Positions 37,501-51,773 of a stretch of 64,000 nucleotides of DNA are shown in pieces. The stretch comes from Eriocheir sinensis (Eukaryota > Arthropoda > Malacostraca > Decapoda > Varunidae). Position 1 is the first letter of the stretch; every line of letters starts with the position of its first letter. The notes under the pieces were generated by a model. That model made no database searches and had not been told where the DNA came from. It was given only the letters and a program-made list of their open reading frames with translations. The stretch is from the NCBI RefSeq assembly GCF_024679095.1, contig NC_066522.1:12616253-12680252 (forward strand), in the 5' to 3' direction. Position numbers and translations under genes: made by a program.

Positions 37501-40500
37501 ATTGTGCTGCCTTATTTATGGTGTAGGCTTAGGCTTCATATCAGAGCAATAATAATCAAATATTCTTTGCTCATTTGAAATTTGGTACTTGATTGTGTAG
37601 TAGGATCTCGATAAGTTGACATCCTGTATAGATGGGAATAGCTTTTACCTGACTTTTAAGTAAGTTTCCCTGTCTTCTCAGTATCCTTAGGCAGCTTCTG
37701 CATTGTGGCAAGGGTAAATGATTTTTGTTGAAAGTTTTAAACTTGTGCAATTTATGAATGGTATGCAGTGTAAAGTATTTGTGAGCCCAAACCTCTGTGG
37801 ACTTTCCATAGTGTCAGACCCTTCTGAGCATAGATTTCTTTGTTATTATGAGTTGTCTCTTTGTGAATTATGATTACGGGAATGTTTTTCTTATTAGAGT
37901 GCATTTTCCATTCTTACTTCTTTCTTGCAAAACCAATACATAAGTGCAACGAGAGCCATATGCCAGAAGGATGGACAAAGTCATTTGTATATATCTGATC
38001 ACCTTGACAATCTGTAAAGCAGATGTGGGAATATTATCCTTGTGAGTTTCAGTTTTATGATAATCTTCATGGATTTATTTTGCACAACTCTGTAACTTCC
38101 ATTTCACTTGTGTAATGTAAGAAATAGCTATCACTATTGATAAATGAGGTACACTGCAGCATTTTGTAAAAGACATCCCAAGTACTAATGGTATTTTCCC
38201 CTGGCAGATGAACATGTGTCTCGTGTGTGGCAAGACAGCAATAATGATACCCCGGCAAGGTCCCCAGGCTCACCACGGCCGCGTTCACCCACCAGTGGCA
38301 GAAGAGGCTGCACCGCCCAGTCTGCACGCCCTACTCTTGCCTCACAGCATGCCTCTAAGGTACCCTCTCCCTATCTGACCCTCAGTGTTCCTCTCTTTTA
38401 CACACACAAACATAATTGGACAAAAACATGTATGGAGATAGGGCAATACTAGCTTACTTCAACTAATGTAACTACAACTAGATAAATACATACACAAAAA
38501 AGTTCATAACAAAAATATCAGCATATCACTAGACTCAAACCAGCCAAGAGAACAAGTTGGAGGGCCAAATGGAAAGAATATCAGAACATTTGCTAGAACA
38601 AGATGGAAAAGAGAAAGTGGAAGCGCCTGGTACAGCCACCCTCTTGTGGCTTGTGGGAGTCATGGGGTGTACATATTTGTACGGTACCACTTTTAAAATC
38701 ATATTTTACTAAGAAAAGAAGTTTTGAGATCAAAATTTTTAGGAAGTATTACATAGTTTTGTTCTCTTCTTTATTCTGTCAATATTGCATATTCAGGATC
38801 AAGTATTGTGAATTTTCTTTACATTCATGTATATATACTATGAATTTCTTTTATTATGACTGTGTGTGTGTATGTGTGTGTGTGGTGTGTGTGTGCGTGC
38901 ATGCATGGATGCGTGTACATGCGTTTGTGCGCATGCACACGCACATCCTTGCAGGGAGGGGGTGGAGCTCATCCGTCCATGTTTGTCTCCGGCAACTACC
39001 TTCCCTCAACCCAGCTGGTTCACCTGCTACAGGGCCACTCAGTACATCATCCCCATGGTCATCTGTCACATCTGCAGGGTCATCTGCCACACCACCCTAT
39101 GGGACACCAAGTTCATCTACCCCCAGGCCACTTGCCTCACCCCTACCAGGCCTCCAAGAACTGGAGTCATGCGCGGCGACGAGACCGTGTGAGTCCATTA
39201 CCTTGATGCACATTTCTGACTGGGGGAATGATGATTTGTGGGCTCAGTCAGGGGCTTCATCTTTTTCTCTCAGGCTTCAGAGCTTGGCCTTCACTGTAGT
39301 TTTAACTAGCTATCCCATAATTTCTCATCTTCTTAGTCTGTTGAAGTGTCACCTGGATGTCTGATTTTGCTGAAGATGATTTCTGTTTTCATTGTTCAGT
39401 GGGGCACTGAGCTTCATGTTTAATCAGTACTGCCACAAAGTGCATGTAACAAAAAAGATGATTGGTTCTGGACTCATCCGTGTGTGCTGAGAATGAGTGC
39501 TGGAACATTGATATTGGAGATGCTTCTGCTGTGGCCACCCCTTTGAGGGAAGCTCTCATGAGGAAACAAGAAACTGGAGATATAGATATAGATAGATAGT
39601 TTCCTACATTGATGTTAGTGTTTATGTACCAGCAGAGGTTTGGGATTGGTGTACAAGTGAAACATAAAGGTGTATAATGTCTGTTTGGCTCTTCAGTATA
39701 TATGTGGAGGGGTTTGTGAGAAAAGTGAAAGAAAGAATAAGATTAGTAGTGCAAAATGGAATATTATTGGTGTTGAATAGTTTGTAGGAGTCTGCAGAGT
39801 TTTTGTTTAGATGGTGAAGTTTTAGAAAGTACAGTATGAGTGAGTCTAAAAGATGCAAGAGAAGGAAACTTAGAATGAATATTTAAATAAGAGTGTAAAG
39901 TAATGGAGTTAAGAGAGAAAGCAGACTGAAGTAATCATATCAGCCTAGGATTAGATGGGGTGTCAGTGTTCCAGAAAGGGAGTGTATAATAGGAAGAAGC
40001 TGAGACAATGTGGCCATCCCAAAAGGCAGGAATTCCCTAGAGGTAACAAGGTATTCAGGCAATGGATAAGTAGTCAAGTTACATTTTTTTTTTATTCAGT
40101 TGAACCTTCACAGAGTAGCCATTATGGTTTGAATGAGTGAGCAGTTTTGCCTACAGGATGTGTATTCCACGTTCTCCTCTGACTCTGGCAATGTTGCTGA
40201 CTACTATGAGGGAAGTGAGCGTCCTGGACCCCAGCACCTCATCCCCAAGTCCCGCTCCATGCCAGATTACATGGAGAACTACGCAGGTCTGTCTTACCTT
40301 TTGGCTGAGTTTAACACTTTTTTTTCTCTTCAGAACTACCCTCCTATGGGTCATATTCCTCACTTGGATGCCTGGAACATGTAGACAGAGGAACTGCTGA
40401 GAAGGGATAATGGAAGGACAAGGGGACATGAACATAAATTGAGGAGAACTTGGTGGAGGAAGAATCTGTAGAAGTTTGGCTTTCTCAGTGGAATCGTTGA

Positions 40501-43500
40501 TGCTTAGAATAGTCTGGATGCAGAGATAATTAGAGCTAAAATCATCCATTAATTCAAAGCAAAATTGGACAAAAGCAGATATGGAGATGGGACATGAGCT
40601 GAGCATTTTACAATTTACAATATTGCAATTTATAATACTGCCACTGCACATATAGAAAAGAAACCATACTATATTTATACACATTAAAATTTGTTCTTAC
40701 TGGATGTATACACTTGAAGTGGTCTTACCGAACCTGTGCATTTGAGGGAGTAACAGTTTGTTGTGTGTCTGTTACAGGGACCAGTAGTGATGGTGGCAGT
40801 TCTGGTGGCAGGAGGCTACCAGGGAGTCGGCGCAGCAGTTCCCGTCGTCCCCCAGCTGACCTCACTGACTCTGGAGTCTCTGTGGTGTCTGACTCTGGTC
40901 CTTCCCTCACTCCCTCTGCCTCTTCCACAGAAAGGTGGGTCCTCACAAACACACACACATACATGGCAATGAAAGTAACAGGATTGCAGCCCAGATATTG
41001 TAGAGGTTAGGGCAGACAGGACCAGGTGGAGATATGAAACTGGAGCATTTTCTTTAAGAAATAGTTGTTCTTCCAATTGTGTCATGTTTATCAGAGATTT
41101 GGATGTGGAATGTAGCACACCAATCATGACTATGTAGAGTGGAAATGAGCTTTATAAAAGATGATTGTGGATGAAGAAAATGGCGAAAGCATGTATGAGA
41201 GGTTTGATACGGTAAAGTTGGGGGCATACGCTATAGTTGCTTGTGGCCTTGGTGCTTATCTCTGTCTCACAGACCCTTGAGCCTGTGGTGGGTGAGGACC
41301 CATTTCTTTGGGACATGGGCATGTACAACATCTTGGTTACCACAGTTTACCTCCTTGTGTAACAGTGAAGATAGTGAATTGTGGAATATTTGAATGGGTG
41401 AAGCGTGTTCTTATATGATTTGGACACGAGAATGAGTGAGGATGATTTTGTAATGAGTGTAGGAGGGCAGGACTGAGGGAGGAGGTATTAAGGGGAGACC
41501 ACCAATGAAATGGATCAGTAGAGGAGAGGGGGTGCTGCCAGTGAAATGGATCAATAGAGGAGAGGGGGTGCTGCCAGTGAAATGGATCAATAGAGGAGAG
41601 GGGGTGCTGCAACAGGAAAAATTGGAGACATGGTGTGACCATCCCCTCAAGGGAAGTTTCTGTGAAGGAACAGCGGATCAGAGATATAGATAGATATGAT
41701 GCAGAAGGGAATAACGTAAGTTTTTAGCCATAGCCTAAGCATGTGTTTATTGCAAGAAATAAGGTTCTAATGGTAAACAGTAATCTAATTTCTGTGTACG
41801 AGTAGATGAGAACAAATGAGTTTTATAATAATTATTATTGAAGTTAAGCAAGGTATGTGTTGTCACTTTGACTCTTTCTACCTACATGGATGGGATTGTT
41901 ATCAGATGAAAGCATGAGTAGGGAGCAATGGTGCAGTTTGAATGAATAGAGAAGTCATTGGTAGCAAGTTAATTGCAGATGATACTTTCTTGTTATGCAA
42001 AGAAAAGGAAATTTAAAGTAGAATGGATGAATTTAGGAAACTCTGCAGAAGGGAGCTTGGAGTCAACATTGATAAAAATACAGTAGTGGCCTTTGAGAGA
42101 AGAGAGGCTGAAGTAATTGATTTCACAACACCCTACACTGCAAAGTGAATTACAGTTCTCAGGAATGCAGTTTTTCTGATTACAATATCCACGCTACTTG
42201 ACCATGCAGTCCTTCCCCGACATTTGCTGTTACCATTCATGGGGAACCCTGTGAATGTTATTGTTGGCTGGAGGTCAAGAATTTGCAGCATACCACTTAA
42301 AACTACTTATGATTTTGTGATATCAGTCAGGCAACATGTTCCAGCCAATATTCTCCAAGACAGTGCCAGACCTATGCTTCCTGTCAGTCTTAGAGGCACT
42401 GTAATGCTTGCTTGATGCTTACACTATCTGTTGATTCTCTCACTTTATTTTTCTCCAAAGTGCTCGTGTAGATATAGCTATAATATAACACTAGCTTTGA
42501 CTTTGTATTGCATGTGCTACATTATGAAGTGTCCTTAACTTTGTTTTCTGTGTCCCAGTCAGTGCTGCGATTAGCAACAGGTCCCAAGCAAAGCTGTGCC
42601 ATCTGGTGCCCATCAAGTGCCTCTTTTAAAGTAATGATCCTAGAAGAAAATGTGAAAATATTTGAAGAGTGCAATGAGGGCATGTCAAATGCTGCTGTCG
42701 GCCACTTGTTTGGAATAACTAAAAGTAATGTACATCAAGAAAAACTTGAATAATTACCAGATTGAATGATTGGCATTGCTCTAGGTCTGGGACAAAGCAA
42801 TGGTAAAGATGGAGAATCCATATCCATTATTTATATGGATTCAAGACTGACACCACAAAGAGGCTGCTGTGTACACTAGCATTATGTGCAGTACAGCAGC
42901 CACTTCATAACAAACTCAACTCTGCTGGCTGTTTCTGTCTATGTGGGAATGGGTAGGGGACCATCAGGACTGCAACAACTATCTTGATGTTACACTGCTC
43001 AGTGTAGGGGATTCTTGAAACTTGTTGATCTGAAGAAAGTTTTGGAATCAGTGCATCATGTGGCACTTTTTAATTTCCAGGTACTTGGTATGATTCCAGT
43101 CAAGATTGTTGGATCTTTTTTATCTACGGATTTCAGTAGTAGTCTTCGTAAAAAAAGTTTTTACACTGCCCAATGTATGAGGCAAGGCTCTTGTCCATCT
43201 ATTGTCTGGCACTATTCCTCATGGTTGGAAAAGGGGCTGGTTGTCCCTGTCTGAAAAGGGATAGGGGTCTGTCAGGACTGCAACAATTACAGCAGTACAA
43301 GCATACCACTATTGACAAAGACTCGACTTTCAGAAATCTCTTGATCTATTTAGAATGGGAACATATGCTGTAGCTGCATGTGACTTCGTGATTATGAAAA
43401 CAAAATCCAGGGGTATAAAGTAAATAATAAATGATTGCCTGTATTATACTTCTCATTGTGCAAGGTAAGATACTTGCCCATCTATTGCTCCTGCAGATTT

Positions 43501-45655
43501 GCAGCCAATTGCTAAAGTTGGAGAGATCTGAACAGTTAGGGTTCATGCCTGGAAAGTCGACAACTGACCGTATTTTAACACTTCACAAAATGGTGGAGTG
43601 CTGACATGAGTTTCTACAGGGGATGCCTGGAACTTTTGTTGATCTCAAGAAAGTTCTGGAATCAGTGCATCATGTGGCACGTTTTAGTTCAGCATGTCAT
43701 GTGGCACGTTTGAATTTACAGCTACTTTGAGGGATTCCAGTCAAGATTGTTGGGTCTTTTTTTTATCTATGAATTTCGGTAGTAGTCTTCGTATTTACTT
43801 ATTTTTCTTATATTGACAGTTGTTCGCCCATTCTACGTTCCACCTACACTTGTAATTTATATTGTTGCAGTGCTACCACCTGTGGTTTGTCACCAGTGCA
43901 CAATGCCACATGTAAGGATGTTTTTGATATGACCAGGTAGTTTCAAGCAAATTTACCTACACCTTGAGGGAGAGTCTAACCATAAGAGAAACTTGAGAGG
44001 CTGTTTTTTTTTATTATTCTGAAGTGTTCATTCTCTAAATGAGGTTGCTTATGGCATGCATGAAAATCATGCTAATTTGTATGGTTTTGGAGTGCCATAT
44101 CACTGTTGAGTCAAGATTTACAAATAGCTTAAGGCTGTTTTATTTAAAAAAATAAGAAATGCATGTGTGTATAGCTGAATCTTCTTTGAAGAACAAATTT
44201 CAGCTTTTTCAAATTTATCATCAAAGGAAGCATGGGTCTGTGAAGGACCTTTGAAGTAACTCGGATGTTGCTTTGTTTATTGAGGCTATAGACTACAACC
44301 TGTATATTCCAGGTATCCAGCTACTCATTCCTTAGGTTCATTCTGAGTTAGTGAACTGCAGAAGAAAATCATTGGACCCATGTGGATAGGTTCGGATGTT
44401 AGTGGTGGCAGCCTTCAGAAAATTTTGATTCTGTGGCTTGCCATCACTTTGGAATGTGTCCTTTTTCAGAGTGACTTCATGGCTCCTGGACAGTGATAAG
44501 TTCTGTGGAAGCCTGAGCTCGGGCAGTGTTTGTGCTGAAGCTGAGTGGGATCCGCGACTGCCCTCCTCTCGCTCCACACACACGTCTGCGGGTGCTACCT
44601 CCCCTGGCACTATTAGGTGACTGCTCTCACTCTGCACAAACCCGTTTGTCGTGATCAAAGCTCACTGATTACACTTGTGTTTGCATGCCTTGCCTAGTTG
44701 CTGGACCCTTCTTGTATGGTTATTCTTGTTTTTAGTCTGTGATATACTTAGGATGTTGGATCCCCTTGGCAGGTCTGCAACCTGAACAACGCCTCGACCT
44801 GCCTGCATTTTAAACATGCTGTGCCAATTATCAGACTTGAAATACAAGTAGTTTGTTTTAGTCTACTATTGTAGACTTTTATCAACTTTAGATTTGTTGC
44901 ACTGCAAAAGTGAATGTTGATTATTGAACTATGAATTCCATACTAGTGGAACTGTAATTTACAAGTAAAGATGGTATCTATCAGCCCTATGATTTAACAT
45001 CCTCAGGATGTATGTATTTATTCTTGTAGCTGATTGGCTTGAAAGTAACTGATCATAACTCGAAGAGCTGGCATCCAGACTTTGAAACAATGGACTCATA
45101 TGCAGTCTGCTACAATTTGTCAGCTACTCCTCTCACTTCACGTCTTGCCCTTGTGCTCCACTTGCCTCTTACAGCCACCTCTGCCCTTGCTTTTTGTACC
45201 ATAAAACCTCTTCTCATATTCCCTGATGCTACTGTTTTAATGCCTGACTGTGCCAATAGTGATCGATTTTTCATATTCTATTCATTATCTTAACATCTGT
45301 TTGTTAGCAAGAGAGACCAGTTCTGGAGTCTTATTGAAGAATTATGTGATTGGGATGGAGTTAGATGGGAAGAACCAAAGAAACTATATGCAGGAGATGT
45401 GGATCTCCAGTATAATTTGGAAGCCATGTGCCCCAGGGTGTATTGAGGGAAAATGACATTGAGTAGGGATAACAATTTTTTTTATATTTACACACCCCTT
45501 TCAGCCTGCCGTACTAACCTTTCATCAGATATTGGTTTCTTAAAGGGTAATGGAAAATTTAATTAGTATTATGTTTCTTGAGTGTTATATACACTTTTGT
45601 ACATATATTCAATTTTCTTTTTTAATAATTTTAAATGAAAAAATATTGTGTTAGC

Positions 45656-45695
<40 letters not shown>

Positions 45696-48600
45696 AATAG
45701 ATATAGATAGATATACCTTATAGCTAACAGATATCCAATGTCCCTTTTTTTTTTTCATAAATGATGTGACCCTGAATTTTGTATTCAGCCACCAAGTCAG
45801 TTAGATGTTATTAGTGCTGAGCAAATTTCATGCCAAGATAAAACCTACCCTAGTGCCTGCTGCCCTACATACCCCACCAGCCCCACCAGTGATTCCCTGC
45901 ATGCCGAAGGGAAGGGGAGGAGGTGATATGATGACAGGGCAGCAGGAGGGGTTGTAAAAGTGAGAAAGCCGTTTTTGGCATTTGATGCATCATCCCGGTG
46001 AAGACTGGGTGCATTTTGAAGGGAAGTTGAAGGTGCCCATGCTTGTGTCAGAGTGGGTAAGAGAGGCAGCCAAATGGCCCTCCTCCCCTTTCCCTCTGGC
46101 ATGCAGGGAGTTGCTGGTTGGGTTGCTTTTGCATTATGTAGGATGGTAAGCTATCGTATGTTATCTTACGTAGAGCAGTAGGCTATCTATAGGTGGTGTA
46201 AAATTTGTTCAGCATTAAGAACTGCATCTTGCTGGCTTGAAGTTAGTGGTTGAATGCAAAATCCTGGGGTGCTACACAGACTGGCCACTTTCTTAAGTTT
46301 CCCTTTTGCCTACTCTGGCTCCTCATAAAGGCACAGTCACATGAGCACTTTCTAAACTAACATTTAACCACAAAAATATTGTCTGGTGGTTTGGATATGT
46401 TGAATAGATGAGGTTTGTAGGTTGGATAGAGTGAAATATGAATGTTGATGGCAGAGAAGTTAAAGGGAGGCCAAAGAGCACATGGGTCAAGGTTATGCAG
46501 AACAATCTCTGGGGCTGGACCTGCACATGAGAGGCTGTTTCAGGTCTTGCACCATGGAGAGTCTCCACCAGGTGACCAAGGCTGACACGTGCAAGCATGT
46601 GTAGTCTTCCAAATGTAAAAACAACTAATGCATCCTGAGTTTTCAGACATGTTTGATTATGTGGAGTAATTATCTATTAGGCTGAATTTGTTATTAAGAT
46701 TGATACGTGATTACAATTTTATCTGCTCGCCACTGAACAGGTAGAGTACTTGACAAATGTGTGTGGTGTTTCATGTGTGGAACAGCATACTTGACTGCAA
46801 AAAATTTTTTTTACTCGTGGGCAGCTTTCTAGACAAAGGGTTTGTGGTATACAAACTATCATCTGTATCATGGAGTTGTCAAAGGAAACCATCACTTAAA
46901 TCAGGGGCGGGCAACCTGTGGCCCGCGGGCCAGATCCGGCCCACAAAGGCATGACGTCCAGCTTGCCATCCTGCTCGGCATTAATATTGCAATCCCCCCC
47001 CCCCCCAAATTCTGCCAAACAGCATCTGGCGGCATATTTTGTTTGGCAACTCTGCGCCTCACTCTGCCCTAGGATCCTGCCAGACGCCAGTGTCCGTTGG
47101 ACTTTCGCATTGAGACTAAGGATGTCTGCCGCCAAGAGGAAGGACGCCATCATTAGATTGTCAGGCAACCTGCAGAAAACAACTTCGCACTTCCGCAAGC
47201 AGACTGCTGAGGCCGACAAGGTGACGCGCGCCAGTTATGAGGTCTCCCGCCTCCTTGCTCGCTGGATGAAGCCATTCGCGGATGGGGACTTCATCAAGGA
47301 GTGCCTTGTCGCTGTGGTGGACTCCATCTGTCCAGATCAGTGTTCTGCCTCCGAGACCATGAGCCTTTCGTCCCGCACCATTCGTTGTCGCTTAGAGGAG
47401 ATGTCGGACAATGTGCACGACTCACTCAAGACCTACAGCTCAACCCTCGTCGCCTTCTACCTTGCTCTTGACGAGAGCACCGACACAAAGGACATGGCCC
47501 AGCTGGCCGTTTTCATCCGTGGGGTCACCGCTGACCTCCAGGTGTGTGAGGAATTCCTCCAGCTTGTTCCACTGTGCGGCACCACCACTGGGCAAGACAT
47601 CTTCGACGCCGTGCTTCAGTGTGTGGAGCAGCACTCCCTGGACCTCTCCCGTCTTGTGTGCGTGACGACTAACGGTGCCCGGGCAATGATTGGGGAGAAG
47701 AAGGGTGCCGCTTTGCTGCTAGTGTGCCACTGTGAGGCCGCCAGATTCACTCAGCCCATCCACAAGGTGCACTGCATCATCCACCAAGAGGCTCTGTGTG
47801 CCAGTCTGCCAACCTCGTTGATGTCATGTCTGTCGTAGTGAAGGTCGTCAACTCCATCCTCTCCCGCAGCCTTAACCACCGCCAGTTCCAGGTACTGATG
47901 GACGAGGTGAACGTGCACTACAACAACCTGCTCTACTTCTGTGAGGTCCGCTGGCTGAGTCGTGGGGCCATGCTGCCCCGTGTGTGCGACCTGCAGCAGG
48001 AGATCGCCACCTTCCTCCGTCAGAAGAACCTTCCCCACGCTGATCACTTCTCCGACCCACGATGGCTCGCTCGCCTGGCCCTGCTCACGGACATCACTAC
48101 GCACCTGAACGCCCTCAACATGAAGCTGCAAGGCAAAGACATTCTCGTGACAGACATGCACGCACACATCACCGCCTTCGAGGTTAAGCTGCGCTTGTAG
48201 GAGGCTCAGTTGGCTATTGGTCAGTTTGTGCATTTTCCTCACCTTGCTGCTTCTGCCCCTGATGACGTGGACCTGGACACTTGCGTTAGTGTCGTTGCCT
48301 CTCTGCGAACTTCAAGCTTTTCACTGCCCTCTTTGATTTCCCCATGAACGATGCCCCTGCCCACCTGCAGATGGAGTTGGTGGAGCTGCAGTGCAACGAT
48401 GAACTGAAGGCGAAGTTCCACACCTCTTCTCCGCTGTCCTTCTTCTGTGACCTCATCCTCCCTTCTAGCAATTTTCCAAAATACATTGCGCATGTTCAAT
48501 GCATCGTGGTCATGTTTGGCAACACCGACTGTTGCGAACAGCTCCTCTCCAAAATGAAGTACACAAAGTCTCACCTTCGCTCCCAACTCTCGGACCGCCA

Positions 48601-51600
48601 CCTCAACAACATTCTTCTGTTGTCTACCTCATCCATTGAGCTGAACATTGAAACACTTATTCATGGCAAGCAGCACCAGCTGTCTCACTGATTTGTATGT
48701 TTTTCAATAAAATTCTTGTATAATGTATTGTATATAGTCACTATGGGGATTTCGTTTGTCACTCCAGCCCGCGGCCTGCTCCCAAAAGTCTCATCTGGCC
48801 CTCACTCTGAAAAGATTGTCTGCCCCTGACTTAAATCATTGCACTAAAGGAGACAGGCCATCAAACAAAGGAATATTGTGAGTTTGTGGGAGTAGCAAAG
48901 TTGACCATTAGAAAATGAAGGGTAAAGTTGTGGGAGAAAGACTTCTAATAATGCTTTGAACATTGTGGTGTGCAGTGGAGGCTGATCCCCATGTTGCAGT
49001 TAGGGTAGTGAAGGAAGGGAACCCTGGGGCATTTAGAAAAGAGTCATTGCAAGCAGCATCTGTGCATAAGCACATCGACCACTAGTCAGTCAGCAAAATG
49101 CTTCTTTCATGTGTGTACAGAAAACAGGGTACCCAAGGCCAATTTTACATGACCTGAGCTGGTGCGGACTGGCTGGGCATATTACGGAAATGAAATTAAC
49201 TTTATTGTGGCTTGCAACCAAGGAAGTGCATCATTACAGGCATCCCTTGCAATACAATCAAGCTGTATTTTTTAAAAATTGATCGTAAAGTGATCAGTCG
49301 CATTCTAGGTATACATGGGACTAACAGGGATACATTCCTAGTACTAATGCTCAAGTTCTTTGTGATATAGATTATAAAATGGTGTAGTATTTACATATAA
49401 TTATATACATCCTGCCATACACTTAAATCATCTGAGTACCTATAACACCTAAAAGAATATTAATGCTATGCAATGTTGCATCTCTATCATCCATCAATAT
49501 TTTCATTTCAACACTCTTCTGAACTTGCCAACTGCATGCCTCCCCCCTTCCCTTAGCCCCCCTGCACATGACTTTCTACCCTTGTTCATCCTTATTCTAT
49601 CCAAATACATTATACAAGAGTTACCCAGCATCTTCATTCTTTTTCCCTTCCACTGGTAAACTCTGGAACAGCCTTCCTCTGTATTTCCTCCTGCCTTCAT
49701 CAGTAACTCTTTCAAGAGGAGAGTATCAAGACAACTCTCTTTTTGAAATTGACCTCTCTTCTGGCCTCTCATTCTTTTCATCTTTTGCTGGAGCAGTGCC
49801 CAGTAAACTTTTTTTTGTTTTTGTTTCTTGTTTTTGCCCTTGAGCTGCCTCCCTTGCTGTAAAAAGTTATACTGTATTGTTTATGTATTTGTGATAATAA
49901 AAAAATATGAGAAATCACTTTTAACTAAGTTGGAATAAAGTTTTGGCATTTGTAGTACAGAACTAAGTCTTATTTTACACATGGCTGCCCTGCCTGAAGT
50001 CTCATCGCTAGCTCGCCTCAAGTCCCAGGGCTGCATGTGACAGCAAGGCCTGAGATAAGCTTGTATGGGTAGGGAAGTGCATGTGCCAATTCATGTCTTG
50101 CCAACCCTGCAACTTTGCCAATTTCAAAAATTTCCTTTGACCTTGCATCAATAATTATTTATTACTTTTTTGGGGCATCAAATAGTGTGAAGGTTTGGAT
50201 ATGCAAGTGATTACAGTACCTTGAAAGAACATTCCCTGAGTACTCAGGTATCAAAGTTAAGTATTTGCATCAAGATGTCATGTAGTTTCCACATCTGCAG
50301 GCGGAGTGGCAGCAGTGGCGGGCGACGGAGTGGGAGTGGGATGAGCATGGGTGGGACAGCGACCAGCGGCAGCAACACCAGTGTGAGTGGCAGTTTGGTG
50401 GGCGGTGGGCGTATGGGTTCCCAGGAGAGAGGGGCATGGGCAGGCATGGACCCAGCGCTGCACCTTGCACACAGCCATAGTCTTCATCTGCCCCAGGGGC
50501 CCCTCCAGCCACACCTGCCACACCAAGAGGACTCAAAGAGGAAGAGCAGGTGAGATCAAGTCATTTGTTGCATTTTTCCCCAAATATTGCATAGCTGTAA
50601 AACTTTGGTGTTTGTGTGATTCATTGATGATGAATTGTATTACAGAGGAGGCGGGAGTCATGGGTCAGGCAGGTCAGGAGGTCACAGCTCGAGTCACAGC
50701 TCAGGTCACAGCCGAGGCCACTCTGAGGCTGGGAGTGGGCGGGCCGTGGGCCATGGAGAAGCAGTGCCTACAGCAGCACCTGCTGCCACCTCTGGGTCCA
50801 ATGGGTCCACCCTGAGGCGGGCCAGACCCCCCCGGCATACACAGTCAACACCCACAGGTGAGTGAGGCTGCTGTTACTGTTGTTTCTCCTTCAGACTAAC
50901 ACAGTCACCCCCCCATATCATTTTAAGAATGTAGCGCTGTCACTTGGCTGTGGAAATTACATCAGTGTAAATGCATCATAGTAATTTTTGTAAATGCATC
51001 ATAGTCATTTTTACCCCATTGCTGAAAACAAAAGTTTCTTCAGTTATAATTGTAAATTATCAGAATACTGTAATGGAAATCCTGCTCAGTGTGATGGTGT
51101 TCAAAATGTTCCCTAAGCCCAAAACTTCCAAATCAATGAGGTCACTAATAACAACAACTCTGGAGCAATTTGAGGTGGACAAGTCTATGATGTAATGTTT
51201 CCTGACTCTTCCTGCACTCACACCCCTTCCAGATATCCACCTCCCGCAATCATTGTATTATGTTATCTGTGCTTCCCTCAAATTTTTTAAAAAGTAAGCT
51301 AGTTGATGTAGAGTTGTAACAAACAAAAAGAGTACTTAGTTAAGCTGACATACAGCAAATTATTGCAAAACAATGCTGCCTACATCATTGAAGAGTGAGA
51401 TTCTTAGTTCAGGTATAGAATTAGAATTTAAATAGAAACTACTTGATTTAGGTTAATGGAAGAATGGGGCCATAAATACGAATTAAGGAAACTTAAATGC
51501 AAAGTTGTAAAGTTAGACAAGGGAGAGAGATCACTGATGATCCATGTGTACTCAAAGCTAATTTGGATAAAAAAGATTTGTTCACCTTCAATGCTGCAAG

Positions 51601-51717
51601 CAATGTAAACATCATTATGAACAGCAGCCCTAACCTTTGAAGCTGTCAAAATCATGAATGCACATTTAGGTTATTCTGGTGTTTAAATTACTACTCTTAA
51701 GTGGTGGGGAAATGCAT

Positions 51718-51773
<56 letters not shown>

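Noticed and set aside
38603..39364. 253-codon + strand open frame across Axin exon 9
   Set aside because: Out of frame with Axin (the exon must be read in phase 0 from 38955); contains a (GT)n-derived Val/Cys stretch.
46918..48691. Host gene GTF2IRD2-like
   Set aside because: Inverted terminal repeats and an 8-bp target duplication show it is a transposon copy; frameshifts, a stop and the Asp-to-Asn change show it is not functional.
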